This document shows, piece after piece, positions 1-8,682 of a DNA stretch of 41,094 nt (within the stretch, counting starts at the first letter, position 1; each line of letters begins with the position of its first letter). The DNA is taken from assembly GCA_002408345.1 (NCBI GenBank), contig DHRX01000101.1, positions 1 to 41,094 on the forward strand, written 5' to 3'. Under the pieces are notes generated by a model. It saw only the letters and a list, made by a program, of their open reading frames with translations. It searched no databases and had not been told where the DNA came from. Made by a program: the position numbers and the translations under genes. The stretch comes from Firmicutes bacterium UBA5301 (GTDB lineage Bacteria > Bacillota > UBA5301).

Positions 1-137
1 ACATTAATATAAGGGTCAAACTTTAGCACCGAAACTGAATAACCTCGGCTTTTCAACAATCTACCAATAGATGCAGCGGTTATTCCCTTACCTAAAGACG
101 AAACCACTCCACCGGTAACAAAGATATACTTGGCCAT
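1..137 (-). CDS. pyrG: CTP synthase, N-terminal fragment (cut by window edge)
   Basis: The first 45 residues of CTP synthase, the enzyme that aminates UTP to CTP with glutamine as nitrogen donor. The fragment begins MAKYIFVTGGVVSSLGKG, the hallmark N-terminus of the synthetase domain with its nucleotide-binding loop GGVVSSLGKG, and continues to KFDPYIN. The ATG at 137 follows a GAGGAG SD about 7 nt upstream on the minus strand. The rest of the gene, including the glutaminase domain, lies to the left of the window. It is the last gene seen in a minus-strand run argS - metallohydrolase - pyrG; argS next to pyrG is common in clostridial relatives. Confidence 0.95.
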   Translation of the reverse strand, partial: MAKYIFVTGGVVSSLGKGITAASIGRLLKSRGYSVSVLKFDPYIN

Positions 138-162
138 AAATGAACTCCTCTCGTTCTAGCTC

Positions 163-819
163 TTACTGATAATTCAAGCGTATAATCTTGGGTTCGTTAC
201 TTGCTACTAATTCTGAACCAACAATAGTTATTTCAGACCCTGAAACCTCTTCTGCCTGAGGAAATAACCGGGTAAACTCCGTTACCTTAGCCAACTCAAA
301 CTTGAGCACAGGGGTATGGTAATGCATCGGAATAACTACTTTGGGTCGCAAAGTTTGTACTACTTCGTATGCACCCTGAGCATCCAAAGTATAAGTCCCT
401 CCTACCGGGACCAATAAAATATCAACCGAACCAATCTCTTCTACTAAAGATTCAGATAAGTCCTCACCTAAGTCTCCTAAGTGTACTACCACTAAATTGT
501 GGTGGGTAAAACGGAAAATAGTATTGGCTCCCCGTAATGTTCCTTGCTCTGGGTCATGAAAAGAAGGAAACCCGGTAACCCGCAAACCAATCTTACTTAA
601 TTCGGCATGGGTCTGCTCCCCTGGGCCCCTAAAAACTGTGGGTTCACCTGGAACACCAGCAGTATGGTTATGATCGTAATGTTCGTGACTGACCGTAATA
701 AAATCTACTTGTTCCGAGGGTAGAGGGTAGCCTACCGTTTGGTCGAAAGGGTCCGTTAGCACCTGCACTTCACCCCAGTCCAACAAAAAACAGGCATGGC
801 CATACCACTTAATCCTCAT
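163..819 (-). CDS. UPF0173 family metal-dependent hydrolase (metallo-beta-lactamase fold)
   Basis: A 218-residue cytoplasmic protein of the small MBL-fold UPF0173 group. It starts MRIKWYGHACFLL, typical of the family, and carries the metal-binding HxHxDH motif (SHEHYDHN, residues 44-51) plus further family-type histidines (HLGD near 125, PMHYHT near 175). The frame is open further upstream to 870, but the ATG at 819 has an AGAGGAGG SD at proper spacing, and the extra N-terminus would overlap the end of argS. Only 16 bp separate it from argS, so the two are probably co-transcribed. The physiological substrate of this family is not known; no specific reaction is claimed. Confidence 0.88.
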   Translation of the reverse strand: MRIKWYGHACFLLDWGEVQVLTDPFDQTVGYPLPSEQVDFITVSHEHYDHNHTAGVPGEPTVFRGPGEQTHAELSKIGLRVTGFPSFHDPEQGTLRGANTIFRFTHHNLVVVHLGDLGEDLSESLVEEIGSVDILLVPVGGTYTLDAQGAYEVVQTLRPKVVIPMHYHTPVLKFELAKVTEFTRLFPQAEEVSGSEITIVGSELVASNEPKIIRLNYQ

Positions 820-835
820 TATCGAACCTCCTCTA

Positions 836-2560
836 TTACATGCGCTCAGGTGCGCTAATTCCCAATACATCTAAAGCAGTACGCAGCACAATTCCCACCG
901 TATCTACCAGAGATAAACGAGCCATAGTTAAAGCGCTATCTGCAGAAATAACCCGTGATGCATTATAGAAAGAGTGAAAAGCTCCTGCTAATTCATGGGC
1001 GTAGCGAGCAATACGGTGAGGCTCCATAGTAAGAGCTGCTACCTTAACCTCTTCTGGCCAGAAAGCGATTTTCTTCAGAAGGGCTAACTCACTATCGTTG
1101 GTTAACAAGCTTACATCTACTGTCGCTAAGTTAATAACATCACCTAATGATTGACCTACAGCCAGTTGAGGGAGGTGCCCTAAATCTGCAGCTTGACGTA
1201 AAATTGAAGCAATTCGGGCATGGGCATACTGAATATAAAAAACCGGATTTTCTTCTGTATGCGCTGCAGCTAAACTAAGATCAAAATCTAGCTGGCTGTC
1301 GGCGCTACGCATAATAAAGAAATAACGGGCAGCGTCAACCCCAACCTCTTCAATTACCTCGGCTAAAGTTACTAACTTACCGGTCCGCTTAGACATAGCT
1401 ACCGGTTCCCCATCCCGGAGCAAAGTAACTAACTGTACTATCTTAACGATTAGGCTCTCCGGATCAAAGCCAAGAGCTGCTACCCCCGCCTTCATCCGTG
1501 AAATATACCCGTGATGGTCGGCACCCCAAATATTAATTACCTTACTAAAACCACGTTCAAATTTATTTTTATGGTAAGCTAAATCGGCTGCTAAGTAAGT
1601 AGGAATACCGTTTTCTCTGATAACTACCCGGTCTTTGTCATCTCCATACTGAGTTGACCGTAACCATAAGGCCCCTCCGTCGTCATAAATACTCCCATTA
1701 GCCTGCAATTCCCGCACGGTATCTTCTATGGCGCCTTCCTGATGTAATTGGGACTCGCTAAACCAGTTATCAAAATAAACCCGAAATTCCCTTAAATCCC
1801 GTTCAATATCGGCTAACTTTCGTTTCAAAGCAAATTTTGTTAAAATTGTACGACGTTCCTCCGGCTCTAAATCTAAGTATTTATCGCCTACTTCAGCTAC
1901 TACCTCGGCCATCAAAATTTTGAGATCTTCACCGTGATAGCCATCTTCAGGGACAGATACATCTTGACCTAAAGCTTGAAAATAGCGGGCTTCTAAAGAA
2001 AGACCAAAATTATAAATCTGATTACCAGCGTCGTTAATGTAGTATTCGCGTTGAACCTGGTAACCGGCCTTTCCTAACAGGTTAGCCAAAACGCTGCCAA
2101 CTACCGCCCCCCGGCCATGACCAACATGGAGCGGACCGGTAGGGTTAGCGCTAACAAACTCTACCTGCACCGCTTCCCCCTCTCCTATCTCTAGCTGACC
2201 GTATTGACTACCGGCCGTTTGCACCTCACCAATTACCTGATTTAACCACGTCGGATTGAGGTGAAAATTAATAAAACCGGGCCCCGCTACCTCTACTTTT
2301 TCTACTGAGGAATTAGTCAAATCCATGTAACTAGCTAAAATTTCGGCGATTTTACGAGGAGCCATTCGGGCCGCCCGAGCTGAAATCATTGCTAAATTAG
2401 TCGCCCAATCTCCGTGTGTTTCTTCACGGGGAACTTCTAGGGCAATCATTCCACTATTATCAAGGATCTCCGCTGGTAAAGCTCCTTGGGCTACCGCCCT
2501 TTCCAGTGCCCTCTGAATAATAGCGGTAATTTGGTTCTTCACCTGGTCCAGAAGATACAT
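836..2560 (-). CDS. argS: arginyl-tRNA synthetase
   Basis: A 574-residue class I aminoacyl-tRNA synthetase that charges tRNA-Arg. The N-terminal additional domain is followed by the HIGH-type signature SANPTGPLHVGHG (about residues 137-149), the catalytic Rossmann fold, a KMSK-type loop (AMSKRTGKLVT, about residue 395) and a C-terminal anticodon-binding domain ending in GISAPERM, the usual ArgS terminus (family ending ...ERM). Length is normal for bacterial ArgS. The ATG at 2560 has an AAGGAG SD lying inside the last codons of the upstream MazG-like gene, so the two are translationally close. The gene is intact. Confidence 0.97.
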   Translation of the reverse strand: MYLLDQVKNQITAIIQRALERAVAQGALPAEILDNSGMIALEVPREETHGDWATNLAMISARAARMAPRKIAEILASYMDLTNSSVEKVEVAGPGFINFHLNPTWLNQVIGEVQTAGSQYGQLEIGEGEAVQVEFVSANPTGPLHVGHGRGAVVGSVLANLLGKAGYQVQREYYINDAGNQIYNFGLSLEARYFQALGQDVSVPEDGYHGEDLKILMAEVVAEVGDKYLDLEPEERRTILTKFALKRKLADIERDLREFRVYFDNWFSESQLHQEGAIEDTVRELQANGSIYDDGGALWLRSTQYGDDKDRVVIRENGIPTYLAADLAYHKNKFERGFSKVINIWGADHHGYISRMKAGVAALGFDPESLIVKIVQLVTLLRDGEPVAMSKRTGKLVTLAEVIEEVGVDAARYFFIMRSADSQLDFDLSLAAAHTEENPVFYIQYAHARIASILRQAADLGHLPQLAVGQSLGDVINLATVDVSLLTNDSELALLKKIAFWPEEVKVAALTMEPHRIARYAHELAGAFHSFYNASRVISADSALTMARLSLVDTVGIVLRTALDVLGISAPERM

Positions 2561-2567
2561 CTGCTAG

Positions 2568-2978
2568 TTACTCCTTTTCACCAAAACGTTTTTGGTATTC
2601 TGTTAACATTTCCACGCTGTTTTTCGCTAATACTTGCAGATACTCTTGGGTTTGGTTAAAATTTTGCTCCAAACCTCCATACCTGGTTTCACACTTAATT
2701 CTGTTCTCCTGCAAAAAGCTAGCCAAATCTAACTGATAAGTATAAGCCAACTTAACGGCAAAAGTCACTAAATCTGCAAGCTCTTCCCCTAGCTGGTTAC
2801 GCCAGTCCTCTTTTTCCGCTGGAGTACTTGGCCGGTAACCATGCAAAACCAAAATACATCTAGTAACCTCGCCTAATTCTTCGACTAAATGGGCTAAGCT
2901 ATCTGTAGCTGGACAAAGGTCCCATCCACGAGCACGGTCAAACTCTTCCACCCATTGCTGGTAAGCTCGTAAATCCAT
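2568..2978 (-). CDS. MazG-like nucleotide pyrophosphohydrolase family protein
   Basis: A 136-residue all-alpha protein resembling the MazG-like/all-alpha NTP pyrophosphatase superfamily, which removes pyrophosphate from (d)NTPs. The core helix carries the metal-binding acidic pattern HLVEELGEV, followed by GEELADLVTFAVKLA, matching the EExxE and ExxD pair of the family. The frame is open to a TTG at 2999, but the ATG at 2978 (MDLRAYQQWV) has a GGAGG SD 9 nt upstream, so I use that. The stop is 7 bp before argS. The exact substrate cannot be told from sequence. Confidence 0.8.
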   Translation of the reverse strand: MDLRAYQQWVEEFDRARGWDLCPATDSLAHLVEELGEVTRCILVLHGYRPSTPAEKEDWRNQLGEELADLVTFAVKLAYTYQLDLASFLQENRIKCETRYGGLEQNFNQTQEYLQVLAKNSVEMLTEYQKRFGEKE

Positions 2979-3070
2979 ACAGACCATCCTCCCTGGCAAC
3001 TTTTAGTTCAGTTCTACATCGAAAGGCTTCTTCCTCTCAGTTTCTCCCGGGATAACCCCAGCAAACCTTA

Positions 3071-3100
3071 AAGAAAAAGTGCCCCCTTTACAGAGGGCAC
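3071..3100 (-). terminator. Rho-independent terminator after the YjbH-like gene
   Basis: Read on the minus strand, GTGCCC and GGGCAC form the core of a GC-rich hairpin (about 22 nt with a short loop), followed by TTTTTCTTT. It lies 29 bp after the stop of the gene at 3129-3776 and upstream of the mazG-like/argS run, so it would separate these two units. Confidence 0.85.
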
Positions 3101-3128
3101 GCTACTAGTCAGAAGCTTAGGGTCAGCC

Positions 3129-3776
3129 TTAAAACCAGCCATTAATGCTTAGACCAATAACCCCTTCTTGTAAATCATGATAGGCTAAATGGAGAGTGAT
3201 GTTAGGTGTGAAACGGATCTGAGCACCTACACTAAGATCACTACCATGTACTTCACCTAGGAGGATAGTCTGGAGAATTAGACCCTTTTCCCCTGGCCGG
3301 TTAACCGATACGGTGTTTAACACTTTACTGACCCCGGCGAAAAGGGGATCGCCAGGTGTTTCTATGCCTAGGTGTGCACGTACCCCTAAATCCGGCATAT
3401 TCTTACTCAGTACTACATACATTTTGCGTTGCAAAGAATCAGCTATATCCAACGCTCCTACAGCAATCCCTGGAAAATCTCTGGTTTCTGGGATCACCTG
3501 GAGTTTGGCGTTAAGATAGCCTGGAGAATCCCCCTGCTCCCGAACGCCTATACCCATCTCCAAAGAAGGGATAGGCGCACCGTTAATTGCAACAATATAG
3601 TTCTCTCCCGCCATAAATCCAGCAACATTAAACTGTCCAGGCTGAATTACATCGGCTGTAGGAATAGTAATCAATCCTGTCGGGCCGAATAGGCTCGGTG
3701 CTGCTAAAACCCCTGTACCTGGTAGCAACAAAGCCGCCATAATAATCAGAGTTGTTAACTTCAATCGCAAAGACAT
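3129..3776 (-). CDS. secreted YjbH-domain-like protein
   Basis: A 215-residue exported protein. The N-terminus is a clear signal peptide: a short basic start, a hydrophobic stretch and a likely cleavage after VLAAP near residue 26. The mature part starts SLFGPTGLITIPTADVIQPG, the motif seen in YjbH-like beta-barrel or lipoprotein families, and alternates hydrophobic and polar residues as expected for an antiparallel beta protein, ending in GLSINGWF. The ATG at 3776 is preferred over the TTG at 3779 because of its 9-nt spacing to GGAGG. YjbH proteins are best known from exopolysaccharide loci of Gram-negative bacteria, so the role here is unclear. It stands alone between a terminator and speB. 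Confidence 0.65.
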   Translation of the reverse strand: MSLRLKLTTLIIMAALLLPGTGVLAAPSLFGPTGLITIPTADVIQPGQFNVAGFMAGENYIVAINGAPIPSLEMGIGVREQGDSPGYLNAKLQVIPETRDFPGIAVGALDIADSLQRKMYVVLSKNMPDLGVRAHLGIETPGDPLFAGVSKVLNTVSVNRPGEKGLILQTILLGEVHGSDLSVGAQIRFTPNITLHLAYHDLQEGVIGLSINGWF

Positions 3777-3878
3777 CAAAATAATCCTCCTGTTTTCCGG
3801 TCAATCTGGTTTATCAGAGAGAGATTTCCACTATTGCTTTTTTAATCCCTGCTTTAACCGCTGGGAATTTCGGGTAAA

Positions 3879-4754
3879 TTAAAGTAAAAGCAGCTCCCTT
3901 AGGAGCTTAGCTCCTAGAAAAGGGGTCCGTCTACTTAAATCATAATCAGGAGCAATTTCAACAATATCTACACCTACTAAATTTGTCCCTTGTAACAAAT
4001 GGATAGCTTGTAGTAGTTCTGAACTACTAACACCCCCTGGCTCAGGGGTACCGGTTCCAGGAGCAAAAGCTGGGTCAGCAACGTCGATATCAAGGGTTAG
4101 GTAAATAGGTGCATCTTTGATTTGGCTTAGAACACTATGTAGCGGTTCGTAAACCTCAAAGGGGAAGAGTTTTGTGCGTTGAGCCGCAAAAGCAAACTCC
4201 TCTTTCTCCCCAGATCTAATTCCAAACTGATAAATATCTATAGCCGGCTCCAGTTCACAAGCCCGCCTAATTACACTAGCATGAGACAAAGTTTCCCCGT
4301 GGTAAGACTCCCGAAGATCTGTATGGGCATCGAAATGCAGCAGTACTAAATTAGGGTACATAGCATGGGTTGCCGCAATAGCCGGCCAAGAAACTAAGTG
4401 TTCACCGCCTAATAAATACGGTTTTTTCCCATCAGCAAGAATAGCGGTTACCGCTTTTTTAATTAACTCTAAGGAGGTAGCTGCATTGCCAAAAGGCAGT
4501 TCCAAATTACCGGCGTCATAATAGGCTATATCAGCTAACGACTTATCTAGATAAGGGCTATATAACTCTAAACCCGGTGAAACATCACGAATAGAGTTAG
4601 GACCAAAACGAGAACCAGGGCGGAAACTAACCGTCCAGTCCATAGGTGCTCCAATAATAACCTTTTCTGCAGCGATATAATCTGCAGAGGCCCCTATAAA
4701 AGGAGCCTCTTTCGATATATACTCGTTAACTAAGGATGAGAAATGGCTAGACAA
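3879..4754 (-). CDS. speB: agmatinase (arginase/ureohydrolase family)
   Basis: A 291-residue ureohydrolase that would convert agmatine to putrescine and urea. The binuclear manganese motifs are all visible: GGEHLVSWP, HFDAHTDLR and LTLDIDVADPAFAPGTGTPEPGG. The frame stays open upstream through the end of speE, but no family N-terminus is there; a TTG at 4754 lies 9 nt after a GGAGG that overlaps the speE stop, giving MSSHFSSLVNEY and a normal length. The gene is therefore tightly coupled to speE (4 bp apart). The last codons form an AGCTCC/GGGAGCT hairpin followed by a T-rich run, a weak possible terminator. Agmatinase rather than arginase is inferred from the neighbouring arginine decarboxylase. 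Confidence 0.93.
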   Translation of the reverse strand: MSSHFSSLVNEYISKEAPFIGASADYIAAEKVIIGAPMDWTVSFRPGSRFGPNSIRDVSPGLELYSPYLDKSLADIAYYDAGNLELPFGNAATSLELIKKAVTAILADGKKPYLLGGEHLVSWPAIAATHAMYPNLVLLHFDAHTDLRESYHGETLSHASVIRRACELEPAIDIYQFGIRSGEKEEFAFAAQRTKLFPFEVYEPLHSVLSQIKDAPIYLTLDIDVADPAFAPGTGTPEPGGVSSSELLQAIHLLQGTNLVGVDIVEIAPDYDLSRRTPFLGAKLLRELLLL

Positions 4755-4758
4755 TAGC

Positions 4759-5583
4759 TTATCCCTCCAATAACTCCTGGACAAAGCGGGGTAATGTAAA
4801 GGCCGCTTTATGTATCTCCGGAGTATAGTATCTCGTAGCAAACCCTACTTTATCCGGTGCTTGAGCTGGATCAGCTATCTTAGATCCGCACGTAAAAGTC
4901 CAGAGTCCTGAGGGATAAGTTGGTACATCGCCAAGATAAACCTTAGTAATAGGAAAGACCTGTCCAATATTTTTATAGGTCTTAGCCACCAACTCAGCGT
5001 TAGCAAAAGGCGACTCCGTCTGAGCCACTAGTATGCCGTCTTTCCTTAAAGCACGATGACAGTTCGTATAGAAGGGCACTTCAAACAACTGTACACCTGG
5101 CCCTACCGGATCAGAGGAATCGATAATAATTATATCATACTCGTTATCAGCCTGGCGAATATGCTCAATCCCGTCAGTTATGTAAGTTTTAACTCGAGAA
5201 TCAGCCAGCCCTGAGCTAATAGTAGGGAACCATTTTTTACAGGTCTCTACCACCGCCCCATCGATCTCTATATGGATTATCTCCTTGACCGAAGGGTGCT
5301 TGAGAACCTCACGAACCGTTCCACCGTCCCCGCCACCAATGACGCAAACCCGTTCTGGATTGGGGTGAGCAAATAAAGGGATATGGGCAATAAGCTCATG
5401 ATAAACAAACTCATCCCGTTCAGTGGTTTGAATTGCTCCATCCAAAACCAGCATCCGACCATACTCAAAAGTGTCGACCACGAGAATTTCCTGAAACTCG
5501 GTCTGCTCGTGATGTAGAACTTCCTTAATCCTTAGGGACAATCTAAGGTTTTCGGTTTGGTTTTCAGTCACCCATACTTCCAA
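4759..5583 (-). CDS. speE: spermidine synthase (polyamine aminopropyltransferase)
   Basis: A 274-residue aminopropyltransferase that moves the aminopropyl group of decarboxylated S-adenosylmethionine to putrescine. The family features are in order: N-terminal beta domain with VLDGAIQTTERDEFVYHE, the nucleotide-binding GGGDGGTVREVLKHP, and the catalytic IIDSSDPVGP, plus the late YPSGLWTFTCGSK. It starts at a TTG (5583) with GGAGG 7 nt upstream. It lies between the pyruvoyl arginine decarboxylase and speB on the same strand, forming a complete arginine-to-spermidine operon except for S-adenosylmethionine decarboxylase, which is not in the window. Confidence 0.96.
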   Translation of the reverse strand: MEVWVTENQTENLRLSLRIKEVLHHEQTEFQEILVVDTFEYGRMLVLDGAIQTTERDEFVYHELIAHIPLFAHPNPERVCVIGGGDGGTVREVLKHPSVKEIIHIEIDGAVVETCKKWFPTISSGLADSRVKTYITDGIEHIRQADNEYDIIIIDSSDPVGPGVQLFEVPFYTNCHRALRKDGILVAQTESPFANAELVAKTYKNIGQVFPITKVYLGDVPTYPSGLWTFTCGSKIADPAQAPDKVGFATRYYTPEIHKAAFTLPRFVQELLEG

Positions 5584-5609
5584 TTTAGTACCTCCACTTA
5601 ACTCTTATT

Positions 5610-6068
5610 TTAATACCACAACGCAACCGCTGCAAAAGCACAGCCGCACTTATCAACAACAATGTCTATGCCCTTAGCTTCTACCCGGACTAAGTGGCGA
5701 CCCCGGACCCGAAAGGCTTCTTCAGCCATTTTGGTGACCATAGCTTCAGCTTCTTCTTTGGAACATTCTCCTGAATACTCCATAATCACACCGTAGTCAT
5801 CCTCACCAAAACCAATAGCAACAGCAGCTGCCACCTTTTGTCCAGGGGTTTCGCTAACTATACTGCCATAGGCGGTAGGGGTTAAAGAACCAGGGGGAAT
5901 ATCTAGCTTCGCAACTTCTTGACAGTTAGGGGGCAGAATGCTGCTGACCCGCAGCAAGTTCAAGTTCCCGATGCCCGCAGCTAATAAAGCGTTGTCAAAG
6001 GCATTAAGCCTGGTTGCCCCCTCAGCGGCACCAGCAACCATCGTAAATTTTTTCGGGGTTGGCAACAT
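5610..6068 (-). CDS. pyruvoyl-dependent arginine decarboxylase
   Basis: A 152-residue proenzyme of the PvlArgDC family (first characterised in Methanocaldococcus jannaschii), which decarboxylates arginine to agmatine. The self-cleavage site is visible as RVSSILPP: serines 42 and 43, with Ser43 expected to become the pyruvoyl group of the alpha chain. The C-terminal part has GFGEDDYGVIMEY and ends FAAVALWY, as in the family. The ATG at 6068 has GGAGG 8 nt upstream. It opens the polyamine operon, 26 bp before speE. The protein is small compared with PLP-dependent arginine decarboxylases and unrelated to them. Confidence 0.93.
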   Translation of the reverse strand: MLPTPKKFTMVAGAAEGATRLNAFDNALLAAGIGNLNLLRVSSILPPNCQEVAKLDIPPGSLTPTAYGSIVSETPGQKVAAAVAIGFGEDDYGVIMEYSGECSKEEAEAMVTKMAEEAFRVRGRHLVRVEAKGIDIVVDKCGCAFAAVALWY

Positions 6069-6112
6069 GGCAACGTCCTCCTTATAAAGTTTTTTCTTTT
6101 ACAAACAGAGAT

Positions 6113-6141
6113 AGTATACCAGACCAGATATGGAAAATAAA
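6113..6141 (-). promoter_or_regulatory. possible sigma-A promoter for the polyamine operon
   Basis: On the minus strand a good -10 (TATACT, 6118-6113) lies 45 nt before the arginine decarboxylase start. The element 17 bp upstream (TTTATT) matches TTGACA at only three of six positions, so the -35 is weak. The region between the response regulator and this gene contains no obvious terminator. Confidence 0.3.
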
Positions 6142-6144
6142 TAT

Positions 6145-6540
6145 CTATTTGCATTCTTTTTGCTTTATCTTAGAAGGAGAGTTTCTAGCCTCTAACGCTT
6201 TTTCAATAAGAACTTGTACATCATTAATATCAAAGGGTTTCATGATACACGCAAAGACCCTAGTGGCAACCTCATTGGCTATTTCATTGCGGGCGGTCAT
6301 TGCAATTACTGGTATCTCGGTTAATTCCGGATCAGTCTGTAACTCCTGGATTATTTCGGAACCACTTTTACCTGGCAGGATTAAATCCAGTAAAATAACG
6401 TCTGGCATTTGGTTCCGAACTAAACCTAGTACTTCTTCACCGTTGCCACAAGTGCTAACAGTATATCCCTGTAATTCTAAGAACATCTTTAGAACATCAA
6501 GGATACTAGACCGATCATCAACTACCAGTACACTCGGCAT
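6145..6540 (-). CDS. single-domain response regulator (CheY/Spo0F-like receiver)
   Basis: A 131-residue protein that is only a receiver domain. The acidic pocket D8-D9, phospho-acceptor D52 (in ILLDLILPGKSG), switch T82 and conserved K101 (MKPFD) are all present, so it should be phosphorylatable. There is no DNA-binding or enzymatic output domain; the C-terminal tail is short, charged and lysine-rich. Its ATG overlaps the end of the upstream histidine kinase gene by 23 nt, with a GGGGAGG SD inside the kinase 3' end, so the two form a cognate pair. Output must go through protein contact, as for CheY or Spo0F. Confidence 0.93.
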   Translation of the reverse strand: MPSVLVVDDRSSILDVLKMFLELQGYTVSTCGNGEEVLGLVRNQMPDVILLDLILPGKSGSEIIQELQTDPELTEIPVIAMTARNEIANEVATRVFACIMKPFDINDVQVLIEKALEARNSPSKIKQKECK

Positions 6541-8563
6541 TACAGTTCCTCCCCTTCGACGGTAATGTCACCTTAAATCGATTGCCTCCTAGCTCTCCCT
6601 CTTCTACTATCATCCTGCCCCCATGCTGAGCAATAATATGCTTGACTATAAATAAGCCTAGCCCACTTCCAGGTACACCATTATAAGCCGCCCCTTCTCC
6701 GCGATAGAACTGCTCAAAAATCTTCTCCCGTTCCCCTACCGGTATCCGCTCACCTGCATCTTCAATTTCTAGTTGTCCTATATCTAAACCCTGACTAAGT
6801 CGAACTTTAATCAGGCTCCTTTGACGGGAAAATTTGACTGCATTATCTATTAAATTATATAAAACCTCTTGAATGCCCCAAACATCACCCCAAATCCAAA
6901 CATCAGTATCAGTTTGCTCCTCCAAAACTAAGCAGATATTTTTAGTTTCAGCCATCCCCTTAAATAATTGGAGATTCCGCTTTACTAGCTCCGTTAAATT
7001 CAACTGTTCTAACCGGGTTCGGTATTTATATAGTTGAAATCGATTAAACGTTACAACCTTTTCTATTAGCCCCGAAAGAATTTGAACTTCACTACGTAAA
7101 CTACTCAGGCAATCTTTCTCCAACAAAGATAACGCCCCAACCGGTACTATTTCTAGCAGATCTAAATAGCCCTTGATTGCAGTAATTGGTGTCCGTAACT
7201 CATGAGAGATAGTAGCTAGTATTTCGGCTTTAGCTTTTTCAAGCTGGTACTGCTCGGTAATATCCGTTATGATAAAAATACTACCATCTAACTTGTCCTT
7301 AACAATAATCGGTTCTACCCGAATTCGAAAATAGCGCTCTTTAGCATGTTGAGAAACAAATTCCTGAATCACCGGTTCTTCTTGGGTCATTGCTTGAAAA
7401 TAAATATGCTGTAGGGTAGTTCCAACAGACTCCACATTAGCTAACTGCCAATCAGTAACCGCACTTATCTTTTGCCCAACTACCAAGCCTAAGTAAGCAA
7501 ACCAACTTTGAAAGGCTTCATTATACTCTTGTATAAAGCCCTGATTATCTAGAAGCAGTAGGGCTACAGCATCAATCTGATCCATAATTTGAGTTAAACG
7601 ATTATGCTCCCGAAGAGCCTGATCATGCAACTTTCGGTTTTCGATAATCTGGCCGACCAACCCCGCAGCTGCTTCAAACATAGCTACTGTCACTTGACTA
7701 AAGGCATGGGGTTCGGTCTGGTAAACACCAATAACCCCCTGAACCTGACCTTGAACAATCATCGGGGTCGCCATAATAGCCTCATATCCATTATGAACAA
7801 TAGTCCTTTTTTGTAGGTAAGCGCTAGTTAGCGGGGAATCTGCCCCTTCTAGTGGCAACGAAAAATGAGGAGAATCATAGGTATTTAGAGCAATAGCGGT
7901 TAATTCTCGACCGTTTACGGTGGGAACAAGAATAATCGCGGATCGGACACCGCCAATACCAGCTAATTTTTCAATTAAATTCTCTAGAGTACTCTGATAA
8001 TCAGTACCTGCGGCCGAGTAGCGGGATATTTCAGCAATAGCGGCTAGGTAGGTGTTAGCCGCTGCTAATTCTGCATAGGCCTTGTTAATAGCCAATTCCT
8101 GTTGGATTTCCTTAGCTACATATTTTAAAAAGCGAAAAAGGAATTTATATTCCTCACCATTTTCTAACCAAATCCCTAAAACAGCACGAAGCCGCCCCTC
8201 AACCTGAATAGGGACGGCCATACTAACTTCTCGGGAGGTCCGAAAAGTACACTCTTGAGAACAAATTTTAATATTAGCGGTGCCGGTAGCCAAAACATGG
8301 GTAAAAGCATTCCAACCACAGTTTATGGCCCAATTACGCCCACTATATACACCAGCCTGAGTACCTTCTGCTTGTAAGACATAGCCATCTGCATCAGTTA
8401 GAATAACTAAAGATTCTCCCTGAGTAAAGCAGACTAAATCCAACATTGCCGGTCGTGCTGTTGCTAATAGCGCAGCCAATTTCTGTTGCCGGTCAGTTAC
8501 TTCATTTAAATTTAGTTTCGACCCTAGATTTAACCGGGTGATCTTTTTACAAGTCTCTCCCAT
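6518..8563 (-). CDS. cytoplasmic GAF/PAS sensor histidine kinase
   Basis: A 681-residue kinase with no transmembrane segment. Order: an N-terminal GAF-like domain (about 25-150) containing four cysteines (C45, C82, C101, C105), a second GAF-like domain (about 170-310), a PAS domain (about 320-440), HisKA with phospho-acceptor H434 (TISHELRTP), and an HATPase domain with N box (LYNLIDNAVKFS, about 568) and G2 box GSGLGLF (632-638). The G1 box reads DAGERIP, with Arg where the second glycine of DxGxG is usual. It probably senses a soluble ligand or redox state and phosphorylates the overlapping receiver-only regulator. The SD before ATG 8563 is weak (AGTAGGCG). Confidence 0.9.
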   Translation of the reverse strand: MGETCKKITRLNLGSKLNLNEVTDRQQKLAALLATARPAMLDLVCFTQGESLVILTDADGYVLQAEGTQAGVYSGRNWAINCGWNAFTHVLATGTANIKICSQECTFRTSREVSMAVPIQVEGRLRAVLGIWLENGEEYKFLFRFLKYVAKEIQQELAINKAYAELAAANTYLAAIAEISRYSAAGTDYQSTLENLIEKLAGIGGVRSAIILVPTVNGRELTAIALNTYDSPHFSLPLEGADSPLTSAYLQKRTIVHNGYEAIMATPMIVQGQVQGVIGVYQTEPHAFSQVTVAMFEAAAGLVGQIIENRKLHDQALREHNRLTQIMDQIDAVALLLLDNQGFIQEYNEAFQSWFAYLGLVVGQKISAVTDWQLANVESVGTTLQHIYFQAMTQEEPVIQEFVSQHAKERYFRIRVEPIIVKDKLDGSIFIITDITEQYQLEKAKAEILATISHELRTPITAIKGYLDLLEIVPVGALSLLEKDCLSSLRSEVQILSGLIEKVVTFNRFQLYKYRTRLEQLNLTELVKRNLQLFKGMAETKNICLVLEEQTDTDVWIWGDVWGIQEVLYNLIDNAVKFSRQRSLIKVRLSQGLDIGQLEIEDAGERIPVGEREKIFEQFYRGEGAAYNGVPGSGLGLFIVKHIIAQHGGRMIVEEGELGGNRFKVTLPSKGRNCNAECTGS

Positions 8564-8682
8564 CGCAATCGCCTACTTAATTATTACATTACCAATAACC
8601 CCCTATTTCTTTCGCGATGGAAGTTCATCTTCCTACCAACAAATGGCACAAGTGTAAGATATTTACGATATGTAACTAAAAA

